From Bacteroidetes bacterium UBA2475 (lineage in GTDB: Bacteria; Bacteroidota; Bacteroidia; B-17B0; Aurantibacillaceae): DNA of 64,000 bases. This document shows, in pieces, positions 8,398-17,520 of the stretch. Below the pieces are notes generated by a model. The model made no database searches. It worked only from the letters and a program-made list of their open reading frames with translations, and was not told the DNA's origin. The DNA is taken from positions 248,001 through 312,000 of the forward strand of contig DDPF01000016.1 of NCBI GenBank assembly GCA_002342065.1, written 5' to 3'. Each line of letters starts with the position of its first letter. Positions within the stretch are counted from its first letter, which is position 1. A program made the translations under genes and the position numbers.

Positions 8398-9513
8398 ATG
8401 CAAAGCGCTTTAAATATAACTGGAATAACACTACTTGTAGTAGCGTCCTTAACGCTGGTAGTTTTCGCAATAATTGATCTTGTTAAACCAAGAATTGCTG
8501 GTACTAAGCTAAAAGCAGGTACTGTTATCAAATTCATTGCAGAAATTTTATTCATCTATGTTCTTCCGGGTATTGGTATTGTAATAACAAACCGTAAATG
8601 CGAAGAGCACCCTTTCCAAATTGAAAGTATTACCACCGCCTACACACTTTGGATCTTGTTCGCATTGGCTTATACTGCCTCTCGTTATTTAAAGAAACTA
8701 CTTTCCCCAATAGTAATTACACTTGTTGCAAGTCTAATGGTACTCGGACTTTTATTTTGTCTTGCCATATGTATACACTTTACACCAATGGCATCAGTTA
8801 TATTTTTTCCGGGATTAAATTTATTATTTCTATCACCATTCGTTTGTTTTTTTTATTTGCTAAAAGAGATCATTCTTTTAAACAAATACCTGAAAGAATA
8901 TTTAGAGAAACAGGACACCAATGTTGCTAATATTATAAACACCTTTTACAATTCTATTTATCAAAATCATCTAGGTTTTGTAGTTGTATTAATAGCACCA
9001 TTATTATTAATTATACAAGCTGCTTTGTTTTTAGTTGGTCAACAACCCGATTCTGTTATCACCCAATTTACCGAAAGCTGTGGCTATTTATTATCTAAGT
9101 ACCAGGATTGTTCATGTGGCGGCGGCCATTACTTATGTTCTATTGCCGCTAATGGAAATAAAAAATTAGTAAAACCTACACGCTTTGGTGTAAGGGCAAA
9201 CGAACGCATTGTGGTTAACAGGCAATTATTGGTTGCCAACGCATTCGAGAATTGGTTAGAAGAGTACACACCAAAAATGCATAAAGTTATAAGAGGTTCA
9301 TACGATGCCTGTAATATTCCTGTTAACGAATGGTCGAAGCATAAAAGATTTGCTAATGTGCTTTACCTGTTTATGAAACCTTTAGAATGGTTGTTCTTAG
9401 CATGGTTGTATATGTTCGATAAAAAACCGGAGGACAGAATTGCCAAACAATATTATCCAAAACAAGAACTGAATATTTATTTAAAAGAAAATAATTATGA
9501 AGGATCTAACTAA
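8398..9513 (+). CDS. Membrane protein, resembles DUF6688
   Basis: A 371-residue protein with about six hydrophobic segments in the first 220 residues, then a soluble part. The soluble part has a distinctive Cys/Gly-rich motif (QDCSCGGGHYLCSIAA, about 237-252) and the conserved stretches RQLLVANAFENWLEE and LMKPLEWLFL. From memory these match the DUF6688 family. The function is unknown. The clustered Cys and His could bind a metal. The last 17 bases overlap the next gene, which points to translational coupling in the operon. Confidence 0.72.
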   Translation: MQSALNITGITLLVVASLTLVVFAIIDLVKPRIAGTKLKAGTVIKFIAEILFIYVLPGIGIVITNRKCEEHPFQIESITTAYTLWILFALAYTASRYLKKLLSPIVITLVASLMVLGLLFCLAICIHFTPMASVIFFPGLNLLFLSPFVCFFYLLKEIILLNKYLKEYLEKQDTNVANIINTFYNSIYQNHLGFVVVLIAPLLLIIQAALFLVGQQPDSVITQFTESCGYLLSKYQDCSCGGGHYLCSIAANGNKKLVKPTRFGVRANERIVVNRQLLVANAFENWLEEYTPKMHKVIRGSYDACNIPVNEWSKHKRFANVLYLFMKPLEWLFLAWLYMFDKKPEDRIAKQYYPKQELNIYLKENNYEGSN

Positions 9514-9967
9514 AATAAGAACTGCCATAACAGTATTTGTTGTATTGCTTATTCTTAGCGGTATTACAGCTTTTCCATTAAGAACAGAAATGGATTTTTT
9601 AATTGCACACAAAAATTCGTTTCCTGATGCTTTGGCAAATTGGATCCAGGCTGTTTATGATGCCGTTAAACAAACTCCTGATGTAATTTTATACGGTACC
9701 GACTGGTTGGCTTTTGCGCACATTATAATCGCTTTATTTTTTGTACCTGTTTATATTGATCCTGTTAGGTATAAAGCTAATTTAATTGTTGCTATGACAG
9801 CTTGTGGCGCTGTATTTCTTTTAGCTTTTATTTGCGGACCAATTAGGGGTATTCCATTCTTTCACCAATTAATAGATTGCTCATTTGGTTTAATAGGATT
9901 TTTTCCTTTGTATTTCGTTTTCAAAAAAATAGGTCAATTAGAAAGATCAAAATATAAAATAAAGTAA
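9497..9967 (+). CDS. Conserved membrane protein of unknown function
   Basis: A 156-residue protein with four hydrophobic segments: about 11-28, 74-93, 102-122 and 130-146. A hydrophilic loop sits between the first two. It starts inside the preceding gene (17-base overlap), and the next gene begins one base after its stop, so it is certainly translated as part of the operon. I do not recognise a named family. Confidence 0.75.
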   Translation: MKDLTKIRTAITVFVVLLILSGITAFPLRTEMDFLIAHKNSFPDALANWIQAVYDAVKQTPDVILYGTDWLAFAHIIIALFFVPVYIDPVRYKANLIVAMTACGAVFLLAFICGPIRGIPFFHQLIDCSFGLIGFFPLYFVFKKIGQLERSKYKIK

Positions 9968-9968
9968 T

Positions 9969-10676
9969 ATGCATACAACAAAAAAAATAATTACCTGGGT
10001 TTGCTTATTTGCAATTGCCATGGGCTTTATGGAAAGCGCGGTTGTAATTTACTTACGTGAATTATATTACAAGGGCGGTTTTGAATTTCCTTTAAAACAG
10101 ATCTCACCCTTTGTGGCCAAGGTTGAATTCTTCCGCGAGATAGCTACAATCATCATGTTAGTTGGTTGTGGTATCATGGCTGGCAAAACTAAACTACAAC
10201 GTTTCGCCTATTTTGTTTTGGCATTCGCCATCTGGGATATTTTTTATTATATTTTCTTATATGTTTGTTTGGGTTGGCCGCAAGCCTTAAACACCTGGGA
10301 TATTTTATTCTTAATTCCGGTGCCATGGGTTGGGCCGGTGTGGGCGCCTTGCCTGTTATCGTTATTAATGATCGTTGGTTCGGTATTTATAATTTACAAA
10401 GTAGACGATCAACCAAATTACAAAGTGGGTCGCCCGTTTTGGTGGCTTTTAATTTCAGGAGCTGTTGTGTGTATTGTTTCTTTTATGTGGGATTACCTTT
10501 GTTATATTAAAGGAGATTGTTGGTCTATTGGCTCCGATAAAAATTTATTTTCTGAAGTTGATTCATACGTACCAACGGAATTTAATTACTCTTTATTTTT
10601 CATAGGTTTTTTCTTAATGCTTTTTCCTGTTGCTTATTCAATGTATATATCCCTTAAAATAAAAAAAATAAAATGA
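9969..10676 (+). CDS. Conserved membrane protein of unknown function
   Basis: A 235-residue protein with about six hydrophobic segments. The first contains a conserved-looking acidic and small-residue motif (AMGFMESAVVIYLRELYY), and later helices are Trp-rich (IPVPWVGPVWAPCLLS). It overlaps the next gene by four bases (ATGA-type junction). I do not assign a function. Its place inside the DUF6688/DUF4173 gene block suggests a shared role in the cell envelope. Confidence 0.75.
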   Translation: MHTTKKIITWVCLFAIAMGFMESAVVIYLRELYYKGGFEFPLKQISPFVAKVEFFREIATIIMLVGCGIMAGKTKLQRFAYFVLAFAIWDIFYYIFLYVCLGWPQALNTWDILFLIPVPWVGPVWAPCLLSLLMIVGSVFIIYKVDDQPNYKVGRPFWWLLISGAVVCIVSFMWDYLCYIKGDCWSIGSDKNLFSEVDSYVPTEFNYSLFFIGFFLMLFPVAYSMYISLKIKKIK

Positions 10677-12580
10677 AAAGAAACGATTGGTTACTGATTG
10701 CCTCGGCAATTATTTTTAGTATTTTGTTTTACAAACAAGCCACCGGCATAAATTATTTACTATTTACCGGCCTAGTAACATCTTTAATCGCGTATTTTAA
10801 TCCCGAAAATATTAAAAGATCGGCTTGGTGGTATTATGCAGCGGTAACTAACCTGTGCGGCTTTGCAGTGTTTTATTGCAATAGTAATTTATCTGTATTT
10901 GCCTGCGTTCTGTCCTTGTTCGTATTTTCAGGTAAAAGTTTTAATTATAAAAACTCTATTATTGTTAACCTTGGTTTTAGTATAGGTTCGGTAATATCTT
11001 CCGTTGCTTTTGTAATAATAGACTATATTAATCTAAGAAAACAAAATGTGCCTTCCGAAAAAAAGAAGAGCCGTAAAATATATTTTGGTGTTTTCATTGC
11101 TTTGGTAATTGCTATTGTGTTCTTTGCTTTATACCAACAGGCAAATCCTTTATTTAAAGATTTTACAAAGAAAATCGACCTAAGCTGGATCAGCATTGGC
11201 TGGTGCCTTTTTGCCATCTGGGGCTTTTTAGTAGTGTATGGTTTGATCTACTATAGAGAAGTAAAAGTATTTTCTGATTGGGATATAAAATTTAATCGTA
11301 CACTTGAGAATTCAGAAACAGAAAGTTCAGAACCAAAAGAAATAAGTAATAATACAGTAATAGCCCTTGCACTTTTTGGTTTATTAAATGTGATGTTGGT
11401 TTTAGTTAATGCCTTAGATCTTACAAATTTATTAGGCACTCATGAATTACCAAAAGGTATTTACCTTTCAGACTTTGTGCACAATGCAGTATGGAGTTTG
11501 GTATTCTCCATCATCATTGCTGTTGGTTTAATTATGTGGTTCTTTAAAGGTGATCTTAATTTTAATAAACAATCAAAAGCATTAAAATACCTGGTATATT
11601 TCTGGATATTGCAAAGTGCGGTAATGGTGATCTCTGCTATGGTTAGAAACTCATGGTATGTAGCAGAATATCAATTGACCTATTTGCGTATTGGTGTGTA
11701 TGTTTTTTTGGGGTTAAGTTTAGTGGGTTTGTTGTTTACGTTTTTAAAGATCAGTCAAACAAAAAGTGCCTGGTATTTGGTTAGACAAAATTTTGAAGCC
11801 TGGTTTTTAATTTTAGGTCTTTGCTCTATAGTTAACTGGGATAAACTGATCTCTGATTACAATATCTCCAACGCTAAAAGTTTTAAAGCATTAGACAAAG
11901 GTTATTTGGTTAATTTATCGAACGCTAATTTGCCGGATTTGACGCAATTATTCTTTAAAGAAAAAAGAGATAGTCTCTTCAATGAAACCGTTGATTTTCA
12001 AAAACAATATGAGTTCAAAAATCTTTCTACGCGTATCTATAATTTTATTTTAGAGGCAAAAACTGAAACCTGGCAGAGTTTTAATTTACGCGATAAGGTT
12101 ATTATGGAAAGAATGGATCAACAATTCAAAGATGGAATAATTACAAATTTGGCTTTAGACTATAACTGGAACGTGGAATTAAAGAACATTACGAGGCTTA
12201 AGAGTTTGAAAGTTTTAACCTTAGGAAACCCAACCACAGATTTTGAACAAATTGCTTTCTTGACGAACCTTGAAGATTTAACGGTGAACAATTTTAATGG
12301 TGGGCGTTTAAAGAACATCATTTTTAACAAGAATTTAAAAAAGTTTACGGTGTTAAGTTATTTTGACGGCGAAAGGGACTTTAGGTGTTTTAAATTACTT
12401 GATAAATTAGAATTCATCGCGCTTCCATCTATAAGCAATGAAGATCTTTTAAAACTGAACGATCATCCATCATTAAAAGTATTGCAATTGACGTCTGTTT
12501 ATGACGAGCAAAAACAATTCATTAAAGAACACCGTTTATCATTTAAAGTTGTAGAAGGAGGAACTTATGCGAGCAGGTAA
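10673..12580 (+). CDS. DUF4173 membrane protein with C-terminal leucine-rich tail
   Basis: A 635-residue protein. Residues 1 to about 410 contain around ten membrane segments and the DUF4173 core (LGLLNVMLVLVNALDLTN-like stretch, then HELPKGIYLSDFVHN). After about residue 430 it becomes soluble. From about 500 the sequence runs in leucine-rich-repeat-like units (LKSLKVLTLGN, LTNLEDLTVNN, NKNLKKFTVLS, LDKLEFIALPS, HPSLKVLQLTS). The LRR-like tail may bind a protein partner. It overlaps the preceding gene by 4 bases and the following DUF1361 gene by 14 bases. The function of DUF4173 is unknown. Confidence 0.8.
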   Translation: MKRNDWLLIASAIIFSILFYKQATGINYLLFTGLVTSLIAYFNPENIKRSAWWYYAAVTNLCGFAVFYCNSNLSVFACVLSLFVFSGKSFNYKNSIIVNLGFSIGSVISSVAFVIIDYINLRKQNVPSEKKKSRKIYFGVFIALVIAIVFFALYQQANPLFKDFTKKIDLSWISIGWCLFAIWGFLVVYGLIYYREVKVFSDWDIKFNRTLENSETESSEPKEISNNTVIALALFGLLNVMLVLVNALDLTNLLGTHELPKGIYLSDFVHNAVWSLVFSIIIAVGLIMWFFKGDLNFNKQSKALKYLVYFWILQSAVMVISAMVRNSWYVAEYQLTYLRIGVYVFLGLSLVGLLFTFLKISQTKSAWYLVRQNFEAWFLILGLCSIVNWDKLISDYNISNAKSFKALDKGYLVNLSNANLPDLTQLFFKEKRDSLFNETVDFQKQYEFKNLSTRIYNFILEAKTETWQSFNLRDKVIMERMDQQFKDGIITNLALDYNWNVELKNITRLKSLKVLTLGNPTTDFEQIAFLTNLEDLTVNNFNGGRLKNIIFNKNLKKFTVLSYFDGERDFRCFKLLDKLEFIALPSISNEDLLKLNDHPSLKVLQLTSVYDEQKQFIKEHRLSFKVVEGGTYASR

Positions 12581-13211
12581 TCTTTTAAAATTATTTTGTT
12601 TCTGTTTGCTCTTGCTTTTTGCAAGAATTATAAGGACAGAACAGTTTTCGTACATTTTTTTGATATGGAATTTATTCCTCGCATTTATACCATATTTGCT
12701 GATAAAAAATTTTAAAACAGAACAACATAAATTGTTACAGGTCATTATAATAGGCACAACAATTTTATTTTTGCCGAACGCACCTTACATTTTAACCGAC
12801 CTTTTTCATTTGCGTGAAAGAATAGCGGCGCCGATGTGGTTGGATCTGATCCTGATCTTAAGTTTCGCTTTTTTAGGAATGGTATTCTTTATTCTAAGTG
12901 TTAATCGTTTACTGGCTATTTCAAATGCACTTTTCAATTCAAGATGGGTGACCAGCGGTTTAAAATTCTTTATCATGCTCTCAAGTTCTTATGGTATTTA
13001 TTTAGGCAGGTATTTGCGTTTAAATAGCTGGGATATTGTTTCTGATCCTTTTCACCTTGCAAAACAAATGCTGAGCTCTGTTTTTAATGAGAATTGTTAC
13101 AAAGAAACATTTGCAGTGACCATTACGTTCACAATTTTTTTATATTTAGTATTTGAAATTATGGCCTCTTTAAAGCAGGCAATAAATACACAGCAAAATG
13201 AGCTATCTTAA
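12567..13211 (+). CDS. DUF1361 membrane protein
   Basis: A 214-residue protein with about six membrane segments. It shows the DUF1361 hallmark LPNAPYILTDLFHL (about 69-82) followed by a hydrophobic pair of helices and a late GRYLRLNSWDI motif. DUF1361 proteins are inner-membrane proteins of unknown function. The start overlaps the DUF4173 gene by 14 bases, and the end overlaps the diacylglycerol kinase gene by 14 bases, so the three are translationally linked. Confidence 0.85.
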   Translation: MRAGNLLKLFCFCLLLLFARIIRTEQFSYIFLIWNLFLAFIPYLLIKNFKTEQHKLLQVIIIGTTILFLPNAPYILTDLFHLRERIAAPMWLDLILILSFAFLGMVFFILSVNRLLAISNALFNSRWVTSGLKFFIMLSSSYGIYLGRYLRLNSWDIVSDPFHLAKQMLSSVFNENCYKETFAVTITFTIFLYLVFEIMASLKQAINTQQNELS

Positions 13212-13569
13212 AAAACGAATACAAGCTTTTGGTTTTGCTTTTTCAGGTCTTTTTCAGGCTTTTAAAAGTGAGAAACATTTGCAATTGCATGGTATTATTG
13301 CTGCGCTTGTTATTGGTGCCGGTATCTTTTTTGATATTTCAATTCGCAAGTGGCTGGCAGTTGCGGGTTGCATTGCACTTGTTATTTCGTTGGAGTTAAT
13401 TAATTCTGCCATCGAAAAATTGTGCGACCTTTATTCAACTGAGCAAAACCTAAAGATCAAATACATTAAGGACGTTTCGGCTGCAGCGGTATTGATAGCT
13501 TCTATTTTCGCTGCTATAGTTGGCGTGATCATCTTTTGGTGGGATGTCGTTAATTTATTTCGTGGTTAG
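13198..13569 (+). CDS. dgkA: Diacylglycerol/undecaprenol kinase family protein
   Basis: A 123-residue protein with an amphipathic N-terminus and three membrane helices, as in the DgkA family. The active-site helix carries the family motif ELINSAIE (Glu66, Asn69, Glu73), and an N-terminal Glu sits in SEKHLQLH. It phosphorylates a membrane lipid alcohol, diacylglycerol in Gram-negative DgkA or undecaprenol in the Gram-positive homologues. The substrate here cannot be settled from sequence. It is the last gene of the overlapping envelope operon that begins at 7385. Confidence 0.88.
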   Translation: MSYLKKRIQAFGFAFSGLFQAFKSEKHLQLHGIIAALVIGAGIFFDISIRKWLAVAGCIALVISLELINSAIEKLCDLYSTEQNLKIKYIKDVSAAAVLIASIFAAIVGVIIFWWDVVNLFRG

Positions 13570-13580
13570 AAATAAAAAAC

Positions 13581-13952
13581 ATGCTACGACAAATTATTAT
13601 TTTTATTTCATTTTCTTTTCTTTTAACATCATGTTCTCTAAATCCTCCTGATTGGCTTCATGGAAAATGGGTAGTGAAAAAAGATAGTTTAAAATCCGAC
13701 AAAGTTGTTGAGATATGGAACATTAGTAGTAATAGTGTTTTTAATAGAAACCATGAAATTGAATCCACATCGATGATCACATTAACAGAAATAATAGAAC
13801 CGAAACGTTATATTATTCGGTCCGACCATGTTTTAGAGGATATTCCTTACTTTCAGATTTTTAAATTCAATTCTAAGAATGAAATATTATATTATGACTC
13901 AAGCTTCAGAATTCCCAGAAGTGAATATGTGTTAATAAAAAACAATCATTAA
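13581..13952 (+). CDS. Small predicted lipoprotein, unknown function
   Basis: A 123-residue protein with a lipoprotein signal peptide: hydrophobic core IIFISFSFLLTSC with the lipidated Cys at about residue 17. The mature part is short and polar, starting SLNPPDWLHGKWVVKKDS, the kind of pattern seen in small lipocalin-like lipoproteins (GKW near the N-terminus). It lies 11 bases after dgkA, so it may be co-transcribed. The domain assignment is a guess. Confidence 0.7.
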   Translation: MLRQIIIFISFSFLLTSCSLNPPDWLHGKWVVKKDSLKSDKVVEIWNISSNSVFNRNHEIESTSMITLTEIIEPKRYIIRSDHVLEDIPYFQIFKFNSKNEILYYDSSFRIPRSEYVLIKNNH

Positions 13953-14061
13953 CACGGCCTGTTCAATAACTTTTACATTTTAAGAGAGGATTTGCCTGCA
14001 ACCACTTTAATTTAGTAGTATCAATACTATCCTTGTATATTCGGTAAAGAACAGTAATCGG

Positions 14062-15312
14062 TTGCATTACATCCTAAAAACACTTTTAAGCGATGCTTTT
14101 GGTTTGGACGTAACACAAACGTTTAATCTTGAAGAATTTGAAAGTTCACCTTTGCCAAAAATTAATTACTCGGATGTTAAAATAGAAAATTGTATCTCCA
14201 TTTTACCTCATACCATTTTATTCAATGTTGGTATAAAAGATTATCCCATCGAGGTAAGTAATCATCCGCAATTTTTTAAAGTTTTTTTTAAGAATACGAA
14301 CACTGTCATTCCTTTCGATCTTTTTGGGGCGGCCTTTTGGCTGCTTTCACGTTACGAAGAATATTTGCCTTACAAAACAGATAACTACGATCGTTTTAAT
14401 TACCGTTCAGGCCTGGCATATCAATACGATTTTATAAATACACCTTTAGTAAACTTATGGCTGGAACAATTGCAGCTAAGTTTAAAAGAAAATTACCCCG
14501 TTATAAAATTTAAAGAGCATCAGTATAAATTTATTTCTACTGTAGATATTGATAATGCATTTAAATACAAACATAAAGGTGTTGTGCGCGCTCTGGCAGG
14601 TTATGTAAAAGATATTTTTTCTAAAGATGCAACAAGTTTCATGTCAAGAGTTAACGTTATCTCCGGTAAGAAAAAGGATCCTTTTGATTGTTATGATTTT
14701 TTAATTGAAGCACATAAACAAAAAAACATAAAAGCTATTTATTTTTTCCTGTTAGGCGATTATGGTCCAAATGATAAGAACCAGGCCGCCACAAATTTAC
14801 CATTTCAGTCGTTGATAAAAAGCATGGCAGATTATTCGGCAGTTGGCATTCATCCTTCTTTTGGATCTACGAATAAGATCCAGCAATTAAAAGTAGAGAT
14901 CAGTAGGTTGTCAAACATTATTCATTCGCCAGTAGTAATTAGCAGACAGCATTATTCTATTCTTAAATTTCCAAAGACCTATCAAAATTTGTTGCAGGCC
15001 GGTATTGAGCAAGACTATTCTATGGGTTACACTAATGTAAATGGTTTCAGGGCTTCGTATTGTTTTCCTTTTAAATGGTATAATATTGAAAGCGAGATGT
15101 TGACACCTTTAACTATAAATGCGTTTTGCATTGCCGAAAACACGATGGAGTATTATGCAAAAAAAGAAAATAAGACCTTATCGGAGCAAGCAATTCCAAT
15201 AATAAATGAAGTAAAAAAATATAAAGGTCAATTGATCTCCATTTTTCATAACGATACCTTTAATGAAGAGATAAAAAAATTCTATTTAGAGTTTTTGGAA
15301 ATGGCAAAATAA
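14062..15312 (+). CDS. Polysaccharide deacetylase-like protein
   Basis: A protein of about 416 residues of a Bacteroidota family related to NodB-type polysaccharide deacetylases. The core has TVDIDNAFKYKHKG (the Asp motif), a GIHPSF motif and RQHY...FPKTY...DYSMGY...GFRASYCFPF. It probably trims N-acetyl groups from, or helps process, a surface polysaccharide. The first start codon is a TTG at 14062. The frame stays open back to 14011, and the upstream codons read INTILVYSVKNSNRL, which fits the usual N-terminus of the family. Translation may therefore begin at a non-standard codon, such as the ATC at 14020. It is monocistronic and precedes a dispersed repeat. Confidence 0.82.
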   Translation: MHYILKTLLSDAFGLDVTQTFNLEEFESSPLPKINYSDVKIENCISILPHTILFNVGIKDYPIEVSNHPQFFKVFFKNTNTVIPFDLFGAAFWLLSRYEEYLPYKTDNYDRFNYRSGLAYQYDFINTPLVNLWLEQLQLSLKENYPVIKFKEHQYKFISTVDIDNAFKYKHKGVVRALAGYVKDIFSKDATSFMSRVNVISGKKKDPFDCYDFLIEAHKQKNIKAIYFFLLGDYGPNDKNQAATNLPFQSLIKSMADYSAVGIHPSFGSTNKIQQLKVEISRLSNIIHSPVVISRQHYSILKFPKTYQNLLQAGIEQDYSMGYTNVNGFRASYCFPFKWYNIESEMLTPLTINAFCIAENTMEYYAKKENKTLSEQAIPIINEVKKYKGQLISIFHNDTFNEEIKKFYLEFLEMAK

Positions 15313-15340
15313 CTTACTTTCTATACTTCTGTTTCTTAAT

Positions 15341-15499
15341 AGCCACGAATTACACAAATTGCACAAATAAAAAATAACTTTAAAAGAGCATTAATTTGTG
15401 AAATTATCGCTTAAAGTGATAATTCACTTTAAGCAATTGTAATTGCACTAATTTGTTAAGTAAATGAAAAGTTTTAAAAATTAGTGAAATTAGTGGCAA
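15341..15499. repeat. MITE-like repeat with imperfect terminal inverted repeats
   Basis: The left end reads AGCCACGAATTACACAAATT and the right end, read in reverse, TGCCACTAATTTCACTAATTT-like, so the two ends are imperfect inverted repeats. The centre holds a perfect hairpin at 15409-15434 (GCTTAAAGTGA, loop TAAT, TCACTTTAAGC). It has no coding capacity. It fills most of the gap between the deacetylase-like gene and marC. Confidence 0.7.
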
Positions 15500-15518
15500 G
15501 TTAAATTGTAATAACCTT

Positions 15519-16181
15519 TTACATCTGCTGCAATTCCAAATAAATATTCTTAACCACCTGTGCCAGACTTGATAAGATCATTTGCACACCAATACCAATT
15601 ACTAAAAAGCCCATGATCTTTGACAGCGAGGTAAGGCCTGCTTGTCCGGCATATTTCATTAACCTTGGTGCATATTTGAAAATAAAGTAAATAGAGAAAG
15701 AAACAATTATAATTGCTGCAATGGCAACAATGTCCTGCCCAACGCCTTTGTACCAATCATCCGGCCTGCTTGCGTATAAAGTAATTAAAAAGGACATGGA
15801 ACCTGGTCCGGCCAGCAATGGCATAGCTAGGGGAGAGAAGGAGATGTCGTCACGCTTGTCGCCTGCTTCCTTCATGCTACCTTTTATTTCATTCTTGTGT
15901 TTTACATTTAAAAGTTGCCAGCCCGAACGAAAGATAACCAAACCACCGGCAACGCGCAGGGCAGGAATGGTGATACCGAAAAAATTTAAGAGATAAACAC
16001 CAATAAAATACGAAACAACACAAATTATAAGAATGTAAAAGCAGGTCTTTTTAAGCGTTTTCAATTTGTTTTCATCGCTCATATCCTGTGTAAGACTAAT
16101 GTAAACGGGTAATCCGCCCAACGGATTAATAAGTGAAAATAAACCAACAAGTATGGTTAAAAAGACTGATGTTTCAAACAT
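15519..16181 (-). CDS. MarC family integral membrane protein
   Basis: A 220-residue protein with six membrane segments and the MarC/UPF0056 landmarks: LINPLGGLPVYISLT in the first helix and SFSPLAMPLLAGPGSMSFLITLY in the middle. MarC proteins sit in the inner membrane. Older links to multiple antibiotic resistance did not hold up, and an amino-acid transport role has been proposed for archaeal relatives. It is convergent with the deacetylase-like gene and divergent from cdsA. Confidence 0.9.
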   Translation of the reverse strand: MFETSVFLTILVGLFSLINPLGGLPVYISLTQDMSDENKLKTLKKTCFYILIICVVSYFIGVYLLNFFGITIPALRVAGGLVIFRSGWQLLNVKHKNEIKGSMKEAGDKRDDISFSPLAMPLLAGPGSMSFLITLYASRPDDWYKGVGQDIVAIAAIIIVSFSIYFIFKYAPRLMKYAGQAGLTSLSKIMGFLVIGIGVQMILSSLAQVVKNIYLELQQM

Positions 16182-16289
16182 GGGCGCAAAATTATGATTA
16201 TTTTAGGGAGTAGTTAAGATAATTGACCTCATATAATCGTTAATAAAATACAAACAAATAAAACCTTATTTTTGTTCTACAACAAAACT

Positions 16290-17153
16290 ATGGCATTAAA
16301 CCTAAAAACATTAGCTACACGAAGCGCGAGCGCTGTCGTCTTTGTTATATTGTTGGTTGGCAGTGTTTACTGGAGTTATATTTCTTTCTCGCTTTTCTTT
16401 TTTGTTGTTTCAATGGTTGGTTTACACGAGTTTTATAAGATCGCTGAGAAGATGGGGGCAAAGCCAATTAAGGTTGTTGGTTTTATTTTAGGAATATTTA
16501 TCTATTTAACTTTTACAGCTATTGATAAAATCATTCCGGACCCAGCAACAGTTATTATTCTTAAAAATGCGTGGGGACTTGTTTTAAGTACAGTAATTCT
16601 TGCACCATTTATAATTTTTGCGATCGCGCTTTTTAAGAGAACTGAAAATGCTATACAAAGCGCTATGTATACTATTGGCGGAATTATTTATGCGGTATTG
16701 CCCTTTGCTTTATTAAATCAAACTGTTTTTTATGATCCTGGTATTGGAGTAGATACTTTTGAACCAAAATTAATTCTTGGAATTATCTTCCTTATCTGGA
16801 GCAACGACACATTTGCTTATTTGGGTGGGAGTTTATTTGGAAAGAACAAAATGATAGAACGCGTTTCGCCTGGTAAAACATGGGAAGGAACTATTATTGG
16901 TGTATTGATAACCTTTGGTTTAAGTTTTTTATTTAATATGCTTTTTAATTTAGGAGACTACACCTGGCAAATACTTGGTATAATGGTACCTGTATTAGCA
17001 ACAATAGGCGATCTTGTTGAAAGTAAATTAAAACGTGAAGCAGGCGTAAAGGATAGTGGCAATATAATGCCGGGGCATGGTGGCGCACTTGATAGGTTCG
17101 ACAGTTTAATATTTGTCTCGCCTTTTGTTTATGTGATCTTTAAATTGATTTAA
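16290..17153 (+). CDS. cdsA: Phosphatidate cytidylyltransferase
   Basis: A 287-residue membrane protein with about eight hydrophobic segments. The C-terminal region (about 242-272) contains the CdsA signature, including KLKREAGVKDSG and PGHGGALDRFD. It makes CDP-diacylglycerol from phosphatidic acid and CTP, the branch point for all membrane phospholipids. A TTG 18 bases upstream is in frame, but the ATG at 16290 fits family N-termini better. A -7 box TATTTTTG lies at 16267-16274. The end overlaps the converging gene at 17150 by four bases. Confidence 0.93.
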   Translation: MALNLKTLATRSASAVVFVILLVGSVYWSYISFSLFFFVVSMVGLHEFYKIAEKMGAKPIKVVGFILGIFIYLTFTAIDKIIPDPATVIILKNAWGLVLSTVILAPFIIFAIALFKRTENAIQSAMYTIGGIIYAVLPFALLNQTVFYDPGIGVDTFEPKLILGIIFLIWSNDTFAYLGGSLFGKNKMIERVSPGKTWEGTIIGVLITFGLSFLFNMLFNLGDYTWQILGIMVPVLATIGDLVESKLKREAGVKDSGNIMPGHGGALDRFDSLIFVSPFVYVIFKLI

Positions 17154-17437
17154 AGTTTCACCGAATGTATGCGATGAATTGGAATAACAACTCCTTGTTT
17201 TAGAATAACTCTTTTATCGGTTATACCCCAAACAGTTGTTTCCACAACTTTGCATGATGCATCATCCTCAAAATAAATTCTGATCTTTGAATGTTCCCTG
17301 TTACCTAAAGTAAGAGCTTTATCCAGTTCTGCTAATCTCTCTTTTCTCTTTTCAAGATCATGTAAAACTTCAGTTGATGGGAATTTTAAGTTTTCAATTT
17401 CTTCTTTTTCTATCTGTTGAAATTCTGCTATAACCAT
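17150..17437 (-). CDS. Conserved hypothetical protein of Bacteroidota
   Basis: A 95-residue soluble protein. The first half is a charged helix (IEKEEIENLKFPSTEVLHDLEKRKERLAELDKAL read in parts), and the second half is a small beta domain (IRIYFEDD, VVETTVWGITDKRVILKQGVVIPIHRI). Similar small proteins are common in the phylum, but I know no function. The beta part resembles short RNA- or ligand-binding barrels only in a general way. Its stop overlaps the end of cdsA on the other strand. Confidence 0.75.
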   Translation of the reverse strand: MVIAEFQQIEKEEIENLKFPSTEVLHDLEKRKERLAELDKALTLGNREHSKIRIYFEDDASCKVVETTVWGITDKRVILKQGVVIPIHRIHSVKL

Positions 17438-17520
17438 GTTGTTTTGGGATTAAAAATTAATTAATAAGAGATAACTGTTTATTTGAAACGCTTAAAGTAC
17501 GAAAAGGTTTCAGATGTTAA

